Below are positions 1-8,189 of a stretch of 29,522 nucleotides of DNA, piece by piece. The notes beneath the pieces were generated by a model. The model was given only the letters and a program-made list of their open reading frames with translations. It had not been told where the DNA came from and ran no database searches. The DNA is from SABI01 sp964453215. Lineage in GTDB: Bacteria; Spirochaetota; Spirochaetia; Sphaerochaetales; Sphaerochaetaceae. Made by a program: the position numbers and the translations under genes. Location: NCBI GenBank assembly GCA_964453215.1, contig CAYVRR010000023.1:1-29522 (forward strand), in the 5' to 3' direction. How positions within the stretch are numbered: the first letter of the stretch is position 1; each line of letters begins with the position of its first letter.

Positions 1-1639
1 ATTGTTGTTCCTTCATATACATAGCGAGTTCAACGGCATCAACTAAAGTTGTTCCAGGGTGGGCTGCAATGAAGTACGGGATGCAGTACTGCTCTTTTCC
101 TATTTTTCTTGTCTCTGTATAAAAAGAGTCTAAGAATTTTTCATAGAGATGAGACTCTGGCTTTCCCATTGCACTTAGTGCACTTTTAGCAACATGTTCT
201 GGTGCAACTCGTAGTTGGCCACTTACATGGTGTTTTACTAATTTAGATATAAATCGTTTTCGTGTTTCTTCGCCTGCTGTTTCTAAGAGGTAATCATATC
301 TAATGCCAGATCTGATAAAAACTTTCCTCACCCCTTTCACCTGCTCTATTGCTTTAAGTCGATCAAGGTAGAGTTCATGTGAGTCTTGTAATTTAGAACA
401 AGGATTTGGGTAGAGGCAAAATTTATGGGAGCACGGACCTGATGTCTTTTGCTTTTCACATGCAATGTCTTGAAAGTTAGCGGTCGGACCACCAACATCG
501 CTAATGATGCCTTTAAAGTCGCTATGTTTCGCTAATATTTCGGTCTCTCTCTTTAATGAGGCTATTGAACGATTAGAAATAATTCTTCCTTGATGACTTG
601 TGATAGCACAAAAGGAGCATGAGCCAAAGCATCCTCTATTACTTGTTATACTAAATTGAACTTCTTTAAGTGCTGGAACTCCTCCCATAGAATCATACAT
701 TGGGTGCCATTTTCTCATGTAGTTTAGTTCTATCACTTCATCAAATTCTTGTTGAGTTAAATTTCTCATAGGGGGATTAACAAGCACTACTTTATCTTCA
801 CTATGTTGAAGCAATACTGTGTTATCAAAAGGATTTTCATGAAGCATGATGGTTGCAAATGCTGTAGCATATGCTCTCTTTCCTTTTTCTGTTGGAGTAT
901 TGCTTTTTTTATCTCTGTCACTCACCTCTTCAAAGGAGGGGAGAGTGGTATAGGTAACTGAATCTCTTTTCTTTTTATATTCTTCTATCTCTTTAGATTT
1001 GATGATAAGGGCAGTTCCTGGAATGTCAGTAATTTCAGTAATTTTTTCACCCTTGTTAAGACGATCTAGTAATGAGATAACTTGTAACTCTCCCATTCCG
1101 TAGATCAAGGTATCAGCTTTTGTATCTACTAAAATACTTCTTCTTACAAGGTCATTCCAAAAGTCATAGTGGGCAAATTTTCGTAAAGATCCTTCAATTC
1201 CACCAATAATAATTGGAATAGAGGAGATGAAGGCTTGCTTTGCTTTAGAGACATAAGGGATGAGGGCTCTGTCAGGTCTCTTTCCACCCTCTCCATGAGG
1301 GGAGTATGGATCGTCATTTCTTCTCTTATTATTTGCAGTATAGCGAAGAACCATTGAATCGATATTCCCACTACTTATCATCACACAAAGACGAGGGGTT
1401 CCCATGATAGTAAAATCATTAATTTTTGTAATGTCTGGTTGGCTAATGATGCCTACTTTATATCCATGTGATTCCATCAAGCGAGAAAGGAGTGCTGCCC
1501 CAAATGAGGGATGATCGACATAGGCATCTCCACTAATGAATAGGACATCTAACTGATCCCACCCCCTCATTTCCATCTCTTTTCTATTTGTTGGAAGAAA
1601 TGAGTTTTTTTCTAGTGGTTGATTCACTTTTTGTTTCAT
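1..1639 (-). CDS. ygiQ: YgiQ-family radical SAM protein (UPF0313), C-terminus outside window
   Basis: I translated this minus-strand reading frame by hand from ATG at 1637-1639. It runs open to position 1, so the C-terminus is missing. The N-terminus reads MKQKVNQPLEKNSFLPTNR and continues with WDQLDVLFISGDAYVDHPSF, the typical YgiQ opening. A radical SAM cysteine motif CX3CX2C (CFGSCSFC, about 606-640) would bind a 4Fe-4S cluster. Later parts (GIISDVGGPTANF, VAPEHVAKSAL, PYFIAAHPGTT) match the YgiQ/UPF0313 family as I know it. The enzymatic substrate of the family is unknown to me. It is transcribed divergently from the lipid kinase across about 200 bp of AT-rich DNA. I did not find a convincing promoter on this strand; a TGCTATGAT extended -10-like string lies too close to the start to be compelling. 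Confidence 0.9.
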   Translation of the reverse strand, partial: MKQKVNQPLEKNSFLPTNRKEMEMRGWDQLDVLFISGDAYVDHPSFGAALLSRLMESHGYKVGIISQPDITKINDFTIMGTPRLCVMISSGNIDSMVLRYTANNKRRNDDPYSPHGEGGKRPDRALIPYVSKAKQAFISSIPIIIGGIEGSLRKFAHYDFWNDLVRRSILVDTKADTLIYGMGELQVISLLDRLNKGEKITEITDIPGTALIIKSKEIEEYKKKRDSVTYTTLPSFEEVSDRDKKSNTPTEKGKRAYATAFATIMLHENPFDNTVLLQHSEDKVVLVNPPMRNLTQQEFDEVIELNYMRKWHPMYDSMGGVPALKEVQFSITSNRGCFGSCSFCAITSHQGRIISNRSIASLKRETEILAKHSDFKGIISDVGGPTANFQDIACEKQKTSGPCSHKFCLYPNPCSKLQDSHELYLDRLKAIEQVKGVRKVFIRSGIRYDYLLETAGEETRKRFISKLVKHHVSGQLRVAPEHVAKSALSAMGKPESHLYEKFLDSFYTETRKIGKEQYCIPYFIAAHPGTTLVDAVELAMYMKEQQ

Positions 1640-1748
1640 AATTATCCATCATAGCAGAAATAAAAGAAAAGTTTCTATCTTTATCATTATGTAAGTCCTA
1701 AAATAGTATCAAATTATTTTGTGTGGAAAAAAAATAATATGAAATTTT

Positions 1749-1778
1749 TTAACTAATATTGTAAAAATGTATTATAAT
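1749..1778 (+). promoter_or_regulatory. Putative promoter of the lipid kinase gene
   Basis: TTAACT (1749-1754), an 18-base spacer and a perfect TATAAT (1773-1778) precede the kinase start by about 60 bases. The surrounding 1640-1840 spacer is very AT-rich, so chance matches are likely. The TATAAT and its position support the call; the -35 is only 4 of 6. Confidence 0.4.
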
Positions 1779-1822
1779 TGAAAAGATAGGACAAATATTG
1801 TATGATTTTTGCTAATACTGTA
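1755..1822 (+). repeat. Three direct 9-mers AATAYTGTA upstream of the lipid kinase
   Basis: AATATTGTA occurs at 1755-1763 and 1794-1802, and AATACTGTA at 1814-1822. The start-to-start distances are 39 and 20 bases, close to four and two helical turns, so the copies would face the same side of the DNA. They lie between the putative -35 and the start codon. They could be binding sites of a regulator, or an accident of AT-rich sequence. Confidence 0.3.
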
Positions 1823-1840
1823 CAATGAAAAGGATACTCA

Positions 1841-2797
1841 ATGACTCAAACAGAATATGAAGACAAAATATGTATCATTTTAAATCCACATGCTGATAAA
1901 GGAAGAGCTCTTGCAAAAAGAGCTCAAATTGAGTCATCTTGTAAAAAATATAATCTTTCTTATGAAATAAAACTTACATTAGGACCCCTTGATGCAATTC
2001 GCATCGCTAAGGAGGCGGTTCTTTCTGGGTATAAAACAATTGTTTCTGCAGGGGGAGATGGAACAGCGAATGAAGTTGTAGATGGGTTAATAAGGGGAGT
2101 AAGAGAGAAAAAGCTCTCATTTGCTTCTTCTCCAGTATTTGGAATTATCCCCATTGGAAGAGGAAATGACTTCTCCTATACAGCAAAGATCCCGTTTAAC
2201 ATAGAAAAAGCTGTTGAACTTATTAGCCAACAAGAATGGAGTAGTACTGATTATGGTGAGTTAGTTGGAGGGAGATTTGATGAAGGACGTTGTTTTTTAA
2301 ATGGTGTCGGAATTGGATTTGAGCCTTTAGTAAATTTTGTTGCTTCAGATTTTAAAAAAGTTCATGGAATGGCAAGTTATTTATTAGGATTTTTAAAAGT
2401 AATGTTACATTATCCTAAGCCAACTAAGATTTTTATTACAGTTGATGATGAAGAGTTTGTATTAAAAACACAGCAGTTGAGTGTGTGTAATGGGAGAAGA
2501 ATGGGGTCAATGTTTATTATGGGGCCAAGAGCGAGTATCGATGACGGAGTCTTAGATATGGTGTATGCTAACAAACCCCTTCGGGGTGGGCAAATTTTAT
2601 TGCTCGCTTTACGCTTTTTTAAGGGGACCCAGTTAAAAACTCCCCATTTTTCTATGAAAAGAGGGAAAAAGGTGACACTTAGGGCATTAGAACCCACTTT
2701 AGTGTGTCACGCAGATGGTGAAGAAGTCTCTAGGGGATGTGAGTCAGTAGATATCAAACTCTTTCCTGGAGAATTAAAATGTATAAGAAATGTTTAG
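1841..2797 (+). CDS. Diacylglycerol kinase-family lipid kinase (YegS/DagK-like)
   Basis: A 318-residue protein with the lipid kinase catalytic domain. It shows an ILNPHADKGRA nucleotide-proximal segment (13-23), the GGDGT motif at 71-75 and IPIGRGNDF at 103-111, all hallmarks of the DAGK_cat fold. The C-terminal half carries the usual GPRASIDDGVLDM and CHADGEE segments of the second beta-rich domain. It would phosphorylate diacylglycerol or a related lipid with ATP at the inner face of the membrane; the exact lipid cannot be told from sequence. Length is typical (about 300). The start is ATG at 1841 with an AAAGGAT Shine-Dalgarno-like string a few bases upstream. The next gene follows after 84 bases and may be cotranscribed. 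Confidence 0.88.
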   Translation: MTQTEYEDKICIILNPHADKGRALAKRAQIESSCKKYNLSYEIKLTLGPLDAIRIAKEAVLSGYKTIVSAGGDGTANEVVDGLIRGVREKKLSFASSPVFGIIPIGRGNDFSYTAKIPFNIEKAVELISQQEWSSTDYGELVGGRFDEGRCFLNGVGIGFEPLVNFVASDFKKVHGMASYLLGFLKVMLHYPKPTKIFITVDDEEFVLKTQQLSVCNGRRMGSMFIMGPRASIDDGVLDMVYANKPLRGGQILLLALRFFKGTQLKTPHFSMKRGKKVTLRALEPTLVCHADGEEVSRGCESVDIKLFPGELKCIRNV

Positions 2798-2881
2798 TCA
2801 TTATTTGACTATTGCAACAAGACATAGTACTCTATAAGATGTGCGCTTTTAGTGTATAGGTTTGATAAGTAGGAGTTTCCT

Positions 2882-4306
2882 TTGATTAAAGATATTGTAC
2901 CCGCAGTACATTTTTATGACCAAGATTTTGTAGACATGTATGACCGTACATGGGTATGGGTAGATGAGTACTGGAAGGCTGGAACGAAAGAGAATTCCAT
3001 CGATGGAGGATATCTTAGTTTTCCAGACCAGAAAACTCTCAATCAAGCCCATGCGAGTATGTCGGCATTATTTCTTGTGTATAGTAACCAAACCTATTCT
3101 CCTTTCCCGTTAATTGACTTTTTTTATTCTAAACAAGAAGAATCTGGTGCTATTCGGAGTGATTATTCAATTGAAACAGGAGAGCCTGTTTTTTCTGAAG
3201 ATAATCCAGAGGGGTATAGTCCTCCCATGTTTGCCTATGTGGAGTTTGGTTTTTATCACAAAGTGGGGAATAAAAAGCGATTAAAAGAAGTCGTTCCCAT
3301 TTTGGAAAAGCAATTTGAATGGTTTAAAGATACATGTTTGAGAGAAAATGGACTTTATTCAGTGCCGCAAAGTGCATGTCTAAGTGGTAATATTAATCGT
3401 GATACCATGTTCTACCCTGTAGATTTTAATGCTCAACTTGCTGTAAATGCTCTATATTTATCAGCTATTGGTGATATCTTAAATGATAAAGAGTTGAGTT
3501 TTCGCTATAAAAGACTCTATTTTTCTCTTAAAACTCGCATCAATTCAATGATGTGGGATGCTGATGACTCTTTCTATTATGATTTAGATGTGAAAGAGCA
3601 GAGAATTAAGAAGAAGATGATTGGTGCATATTGGACACTATTAGCTGAAATTCCTAATGAAGAGAAAGCTGATGGGTTTATTGGCCAACTTAGTGACCCC
3701 AATGAGTTTGGAACAGACAATCCATTTCCTACTATCCCTGTAAGTGATAAAGATTTTTCATCACAAGGGGATGGGTATAATGGGGGAGTTGTCCCTTTTA
3801 ACACCTATATGGTGGTAAAAGGATTAGAAGTCTACAAGATGTTTGAATTTGGTCGTGAAGTAGCTATTAGACATCTCTATTTCATCCTTGATACCCTTCA
3901 TCCAGATGGAGAAGAGACTGGGGATGTGTGGGAAGCCTATTTGCCACTAAAAGAAGGGCCAAGTACGTGTAAGGGTGAAGAGAACTTCCCAATAAGAAGA
4001 TTATTACCGATGGTAGGTCTTATTACCATTACTTTAATGATTGAAGATGTGATAGGGCTTGAGATCTCCTTACCAAGAAAAACAGTCGATTGGACAATGA
4101 CTACCCTTGAAGTGATGGGAATAGAAGGGCTTAGCCTTAAACGAAATATGATTACAATTTTGAGTAACAAACAACCTCGTGGATGGGAAATTCGTCTTGA
4201 ATCTGAGAAGCTCTACTACTTTACAATTGAAATCATGGATGAGAAAAAGAAGAAAACATTACCTATTCCATCTGGTAAATGCTCTATGCTCATTGATAAA
4301 CTCTAA
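2882..4306 (+). CDS. Trehalase-like / MGH1-type glycoside hydrolase-like protein
   Basis: A 474-residue protein starting at TTG, chosen because TAGGAG lies about 6 bases upstream. It resembles the (alpha/alpha)6-barrel glycosidases of the trehalase/GH63/MGH1 group: MMWDADDSFYYDLD near residues 221-234 matches their LWDEEDGFYYD block, and GDGYNGGVVPFNTYMVVKGL near 296-315 matches the block that in relatives reads WRGPVWPPTNYMVVKGL. VWEAYLPLKEGPS near 350 corresponds to the E-Y-SP-G region. There is no signal peptide, so it should be cytoplasmic. Substrate is unknown; trehalose, mannosylglycerate or an oligosaccharide are all possible, and the catalytic acids cannot be assigned without an alignment. 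It ends 13 bases before the DnaJ-domain gene, suggesting an operon with it. Confidence 0.65.
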   Translation: MIKDIVPAVHFYDQDFVDMYDRTWVWVDEYWKAGTKENSIDGGYLSFPDQKTLNQAHASMSALFLVYSNQTYSPFPLIDFFYSKQEESGAIRSDYSIETGEPVFSEDNPEGYSPPMFAYVEFGFYHKVGNKKRLKEVVPILEKQFEWFKDTCLRENGLYSVPQSACLSGNINRDTMFYPVDFNAQLAVNALYLSAIGDILNDKELSFRYKRLYFSLKTRINSMMWDADDSFYYDLDVKEQRIKKKMIGAYWTLLAEIPNEEKADGFIGQLSDPNEFGTDNPFPTIPVSDKDFSSQGDGYNGGVVPFNTYMVVKGLEVYKMFEFGREVAIRHLYFILDTLHPDGEETGDVWEAYLPLKEGPSTCKGEENFPIRRLLPMVGLITITLMIEDVIGLEISLPRKTVDWTMTTLEVMGIEGLSLKRNMITILSNKQPRGWEIRLESEKLYYFTIEIMDEKKKKTLPIPSGKCSMLIDKL

Positions 4307-4319
4307 GTGAGGAGATATT

Positions 4320-5078
4320 GTGGCTTGGTTAGGTAAAATAATCGGGGGAACAATGGGATTGTTCCTCGGTGGTCCTTTAGGGTTAATTGCAGGCGTTGCT
4401 TTTGGTAATTTATTCGATTCGGCTGGTCGTACAAGAGATGAAAGATTTACAGCATCCCCAATTGATCAAACTCAAATGGTCTTCTTTGTTGGTGCTTTCT
4501 CAATGCTTGCAAAAATGGTCACCTCTGATGGATCGATGGTAGCCCAAGAGAGAGCTAAGGTAGAAGAGTTCATTAGTAAAGATTTACGTCTTTTTGGTCA
4601 AGAAAGGCAAGCAGCTATTAATGTGTTTAATGCAGCTCTCACCAGCCATGGTACTTTTGATGAGTTTGCGCTCCAGTTTTACCAAAACTTTGCATCTGAA
4701 AGATCGATTCTTGAATTACTCATGGATGTCCTTGTGAGAGTTGCTGCAGCAGATGGGACAATTAGTTCCCCTGAAATGGCACTTCTCAATAGCGCTGCCA
4801 AAATATTTAGAATTCCTCAATCATTACTTGCATCAATTATTAATCGCTATTCACAAGGGATTGCATCCCCAAGTAAAGCCTATTCTGTATTACAACTCAC
4901 ACCTAATGCAACAGATGAAGAGGTTAAGAAATCATATAGAAAACTTAGCATTGAATTTCACCCAGATACCATTGCTTCTAAAGGACTGCCTGAAGAGTTT
5001 ACTCGGTTTGCAACAGAGAAGTTTAGAGCAATACAAGATGCATATGAATCGATCAAAAAAGAGAGAGGGATGAAGTAG
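4320..5078 (+). CDS. TerB-DnaJ domain membrane protein (DjlA-like co-chaperone)
   Basis: 252 residues. The N-terminus (about 5-30) is a glycine-rich hydrophobic segment that could anchor it in the inner membrane. Residues about 50-180 form a helical TerB-type domain with two similar acidic turns (MVTSDGSMVAQE and AAADGTISSPE), and the C-terminal 65 residues are a J domain with YSVLQL, the EEVKKSYRKL helix and the HPD tripeptide at 214-216 that stimulates DnaK ATPase. This order (membrane segment, TerB, J) is that of DjlA. The start is GTG at 4320 after GTGAGGAGATATT, where GAGGAG gives a good ribosome site. It likely ends the operon; no terminator hairpin with a T-run is visible after it. Confidence 0.85.
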   Translation: MAWLGKIIGGTMGLFLGGPLGLIAGVAFGNLFDSAGRTRDERFTASPIDQTQMVFFVGAFSMLAKMVTSDGSMVAQERAKVEEFISKDLRLFGQERQAAINVFNAALTSHGTFDEFALQFYQNFASERSILELLMDVLVRVAAADGTISSPEMALLNSAAKIFRIPQSLLASIINRYSQGIASPSKAYSVLQLTPNATDEEVKKSYRKLSIEFHPDTIASKGLPEEFTRFATEKFRAIQDAYESIKKERGMK

Positions 5079-5162
5079 TATTTACTTATATTACAAAATT
5101 ATTTCTGTTCTAATTTGTATAAAAGCGATCAATCATTACTTTCTCACTATACGCATATGTTG

Positions 5163-5181
5163 TGTTATGATTAATATAACA
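5163..5181. repeat. Inverted repeat TGTTAT/ATAACA
   Basis: Two perfect 6-base arms are separated by 7 bases, flanked by further partly matching bases (TTG before, AACT after). It lies about 55 bases upstream of the -35 of the putative promoter. It could be an operator or simply AT-rich symmetry. Confidence 0.3.
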
Positions 5182-5236
5182 ACTCATGGCATAAGATTTG
5201 TGTTTCCAGGAGTTTTGTTCTCTTTTTTTATATATA

Positions 5237-5265
5237 TTGACAAAAAGAGAAGATAAAGATACATT
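5237..5265 (+). promoter_or_regulatory. Putative promoter of first exported-protein gene
   Basis: A perfect TTGACA (5237-5242), a 17-base spacer and TACATT (5260-5265). The start would fall about 5272, inside the GATGACATAAG box (5268-5278) that also follows the -10 of the paralogous gene. The agreement between the two promoters strengthens the call. Confidence 0.6.
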
Positions 5266-5267
5266 GT

Positions 5268-5284
5268 GATGACATAAGATGTGT
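5268..5284 (+). repeat. GATGACATAAG box, copy 1
   Basis: GATGACATAAGATGTGTT here matches GATGACATAAGGTGTATT at 6887, with only two differences over about 18 bases. It sits two bases after the -10 in this copy and three in the other. It may act at the transcription start or as a leader element. A looser relative, GGCATAAGATTTGTGTT, lies near 5188. Confidence 0.55.
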
Positions 5285-5534
5285 TGCTCCTTCACTTTTT
5301 CCGGCAATGTTTCTTGTGTAAAGGGTTAAAGATATATATATTGGCTTCTTTTTATATCCTGACAGAGCTGCATCTTATGATAATCTTATAGGATTCTTAC
5401 ACTTTCTAGATATGAACAACTAATTTTCTTTTATCTTTCTCCTAGAGGGTAAGAGTATATTTTCTTATAGTAATAGCCTTGTAAGACTTTATATCTTTTT
5501 ATTACAGCGTAAATAATAGGGAAAGAAGGGCAGT

Positions 5535-6764
5535 ATGCACTCAAAAATAGTAATAATTGCAACAATCATGATTTCCATGCTCTCTGTGATACAAGCAAAT
5601 AGGTTACTATTTGAGACAAGTAGTGGAACTTTAACTAATTTTGATTTAGATGAAGGAAATACAAGTAAAAATCCTATAGTCACTCCAGGGAATATTTCTA
5701 CCTATGGGGGGAGTGCCGAGTACTGGTCTCGTGCTGGTTTTGTTGGTCGCCTTGTGTATGAAGGGGAGCCTAATACTATTAGTGTAACTAATATTGGACC
5801 AACTGCAACGGGAGAAAACGCTTCTTTTAATAGATTTTATTATACAAGAGTGCAATACTATGATGGGAATTCTGATCCAAGTGTTTGGAGAGAAGTATTT
5901 TTTGTAGCGAGGGTAAAAGCTCGAAAGCATGATCCTGGTATCTATACCGGGCATAATTCTAATAACAATTTTATCATTGATAATCCAGGAGATACTTTTA
6001 CTGTTCCAGGCGCAGGAGCTGAATCTGCAAACCCTGGGGAATTAGCCTATAACGGTAATGGTGATAGTGGTATGTATAATGTTGCAGATGGTTTTACTTT
6101 TAAGTATCCATATCGCTATGTTTGGGTTGATTTTACCGCTATTAGAACAAGTCGGACAAGAAATTTATCTGGTGGAGAAAATAAGGGCTACTATGAATCA
6201 ATTATAAGGCTCGATGGAGTTGGGGTTCAGCAAGTCCTTTCTTTAGAAGGATTTTTTGCTCCATATAGTTATGATATAGGGCCAGATGCCTTCTCTTTTG
6301 CAATTGAGAGACTTGCTCCTGAAATCATTCCTTATGAAATCCTCAAAACGCACACTACCTACACCAATAGTTATTTAGTTGGTCATGTCAGGTTTCATTT
6401 TACTGATAAAACAAAGCCAGTGAAGAACACTGGAACTGTAAGTTTTTCTGCTGATAGTAATGGGTTAAGTACCGATTTCCGTTTTACTTCCACTGCCTCA
6501 GGAACAGCAGTTTCATTTCCTTATACCGTTGTATTTGATCCTGTTATCTGCGGAAATAAGACGAGTCCTAGTACAGTTACTTCAAGTAATAATAGTTTTA
6601 CCACTAAATATGGGAGAGTGGACTCAGTTATTGATACTCAATATAGCAACGAGATTGCTTTAACAGGGGATGTTCGTATTTTCTTACCAGGTGGTGGCAC
6701 GACCACAACATACCCACCAGCACAATATAGTTCAACTATGTATGCATTTGTTATAATCAATTAA
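5535..6764 (+). CDS. Exported protein of unknown family, paralogue 1
   Basis: 409 residues that I cannot assign to a known family. A signal peptide is clear: MHSKI, a hydrophobic core to about residue 18 and cleavage after VIQA before NRLLFETS. The mature part has no cysteine-based lipobox, looks beta-rich (many Thr, Ser, Tyr, Gly) and has conserved blocks shared with the next gene: YGGSAEY, GFVGRLVYEGEP, VWREVFFVARVKARKH, NPGDTFTVPGAG, RYVWVDFTAIRTS, QVLSLEG and a C-terminal YSSTMYAFV. Location could be periplasm or cell surface. The start is ATG at 5535, preceded by GAAGGGCAGT. It is a single gene behind its own promoter. By eye nearly half of the residues match paralogue 2, so an old tandem duplication is inferred. 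Function is unknown. Confidence 0.85.
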   Translation: MHSKIVIIATIMISMLSVIQANRLLFETSSGTLTNFDLDEGNTSKNPIVTPGNISTYGGSAEYWSRAGFVGRLVYEGEPNTISVTNIGPTATGENASFNRFYYTRVQYYDGNSDPSVWREVFFVARVKARKHDPGIYTGHNSNNNFIIDNPGDTFTVPGAGAESANPGELAYNGNGDSGMYNVADGFTFKYPYRYVWVDFTAIRTSRTRNLSGGENKGYYESIIRLDGVGVQQVLSLEGFFAPYSYDIGPDAFSFAIERLAPEIIPYEILKTHTTYTNSYLVGHVRFHFTDKTKPVKNTGTVSFSADSNGLSTDFRFTSTASGTAVSFPYTVVFDPVICGNKTSPSTVTSSNNSFTTKYGRVDSVIDTQYSNEIALTGDVRIFLPGGGTTTTYPPAQYSSTMYAFVIIN

Positions 6765-6854
6765 CTGTTCATACATATCCACTGTTAATGCCCCTTTAAT
6801 CTTATGACATTACTATGTGATTTATTTTATAAAACCTTTGAAAATACGAACTAA

Positions 6855-6883
6855 TTGACTATTAATAGTAATAAATATATATT
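6855..6883 (+). promoter_or_regulatory. Putative promoter of second exported-protein gene
   Basis: TTGACT (6855-6860), a 17-base spacer and TATATT (6878-6883). It is laid out like the promoter at 5237-5265 and is followed by the same GATGACATAAG box. The predicted start near 6891 gives a leader of only about 48 bases, in contrast to about 260 for paralogue 1. Confidence 0.6.
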
Positions 6884-6886
6884 ATT

Positions 6887-6904
6887 GATGACATAAGGTG
6901 TATT
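6887..6904 (+). repeat. GATGACATAAG box, copy 2
   Basis: GATGACATAAGGTGTATT matches the box at 5268 in 16 of 18 positions and lies three bases after the -10. Sequence around it is otherwise not alike, so the box and promoter are the conserved part of the upstream regions. Confidence 0.55.
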
Positions 6905-6938
6905 ATTTTTTACAAGCACATGATAATGTGAGGGGGAT

Positions 6939-8189
6939 ATGAATAAGAATTTAAAGATACTATTAGCTGTAATTATAGTTTTTGCTCTCATTTCCCCTCT
7001 GTTTGCAAATAGGTTGATGTATGAAACAAGCACAGGGACAGTGTATGATTTTGATATTGATGTCCCAAGTGATAATGAAAGGAATCCTATTGTTGCACCG
7101 GGAGATATTGCTTCTTATGGTGGAACTGCTGAATATTTTGATTATGATGGGTTTGTTGGACGCCTGTTATACGAAGGAGAACCTGGAACAATTGCTGTTT
7201 CGAGTGTAGGAGCTGTTGCTACTGGAACACCAAGTCCTAGAAGATTCTATTATACTGGAATTGAGAGTGGGGGAGCTGTTCCTGGTATTTGGAGAGAAGT
7301 CTTTTTTGTTGCCCGTGTGAAAGCAAGAAGGCATGACAATACGTTGTATAACCACAATAATGATAAGAATTTTGTAATTGAAAAGCCTGGAGATACTTTT
7401 ACTGTCCCAGGAGCTGGACCAGAACTTGCCAACCCTGGAGAAATAGCATTTAACATTGTGGGAAATCAAGGCACTTACAACATAGCCACTGGGTACATCT
7501 ATAAGTATCAATATAAACATGTGTGGATAGATTTCACGGTGATAAGAACGAGTAATGATAGAGGATTTTCTTGGTGGGAGAAGTTCTTTTTTAGTAAGAC
7601 AGAAAGAAAGTATTATCAATTACAATTAAAACTTTCTGGTATTTCTGGAGTCGATCAACTACTCTCACTAGAAGCACGATATAATCCTCGATCAAATGAT
7701 TTTGACCCAGGCTCTTTTGTTGTCTCCCTAGAGCGTACAGCCCCCGATCTAATTCCTTTCCAAGATCTTATTACTAAGAACTCTCTTAATAACACGTATA
7801 AAGTTGGAACTATTCGACTTAATGCCAATGATAGAAGTAGTGGTAGTCAAACTCCGTTTAGCGTAGGTTTTTATGCAGATGCGGCTGCTTCTTCTTTAAA
7901 CTTTAATTTTTCTCGCGTTGGGGGAACAGGCCCTTCCATCCCCTACCATGTTGCTTTTAACCCCATTATATCTGGAAATACTACTACAATAACGAAAGTT
8001 ACTTCTGCAAATAATAGTTTTGAAACAAGAGGGAATGTAACAGTTGCTCCAATTATTGGAGGCCCCTCTTACACTGAGCATGTTCTTTTAGGTGATATTC
8101 ACATATATGTAGATACGGGGCTTACATATTCAACGTATCCCATTTCTACCTATAGCTCTACAATCTATGCAATAGTTTCAACTAATTAA
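6939..8189 (+). CDS. Exported protein of unknown family, paralogue 2
   Basis: 416 residues, not assignable to a family I know. The signal peptide is MNKNLK, a strong hydrophobic core and cleavage after LFA before NRLMYETS, so both mature proteins begin with NRL. It shares with paralogue 1 the blocks YGGTAEY, GFVGRLLYEGEP, IWREVFFVARVKARRH, KPGDTFTVPGAG, HVWIDFTVIRTS, QLLSLEA and YSSTIYAIV, with small indels between. It has one extra aromatic, charged stretch (WWEKFFFSKTERKYY, near 208-222) that paralogue 1 lacks. A strong ribosome site GAGGGGG precedes ATG at 6939. The last four bases overlap the recR stop on the other strand. Periplasmic or surface location is likely. Confidence 0.85.
   Translation: MNKNLKILLAVIIVFALISPLFANRLMYETSTGTVYDFDIDVPSDNERNPIVAPGDIASYGGTAEYFDYDGFVGRLLYEGEPGTIAVSSVGAVATGTPSPRRFYYTGIESGGAVPGIWREVFFVARVKARRHDNTLYNHNNDKNFVIEKPGDTFTVPGAGPELANPGEIAFNIVGNQGTYNIATGYIYKYQYKHVWIDFTVIRTSNDRGFSWWEKFFFSKTERKYYQLQLKLSGISGVDQLLSLEARYNPRSNDFDPGSFVVSLERTAPDLIPFQDLITKNSLNNTYKVGTIRLNANDRSSGSQTPFSVGFYADAAASSLNFNFSRVGGTGPSIPYHVAFNPIISGNTTTITKVTSANNSFETRGNVTVAPIIGGPSYTEHVLLGDIHIYVDTGLTYSTYPISTYSSTIYAIVSTN

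Larger units (their letters stand above)
5079..5534. other. 456-base non-coding region before the first exported-protein gene
   Basis: No gene is supported here; the only sizeable frame (minus, 5110-5307) has no ribosome site and reads as low-complexity sequence. The region holds an inverted repeat TGTTAT-7-ATAACA (5163-5181), a good promoter (5237-5265) and a GATGACATAAG box shared with the next intergenic space. If that promoter is used, the mRNA leader would be about 260 bases, unusually long. The remainder is AT-rich with no further structure that I can see. Confidence 0.6.

Noticed and set aside
2805..2838. TTGACT...TATAAG as promoter between the kinase and glycosidase genes
   Set aside because: The spacer is 22 bases, too long for a normal sigma-70 promoter.
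5110..5307. 65-codon minus-strand frame in the 456-base intergenic region
   Set aside because: No ribosome site, low-complexity product, and it overlaps the promoter of the exported-protein gene.
7167..7619. 150-codon minus-strand frame inside paralogue 2
   Set aside because: Shadow of the strongly supported plus-strand gene; no ribosome site and no family features.
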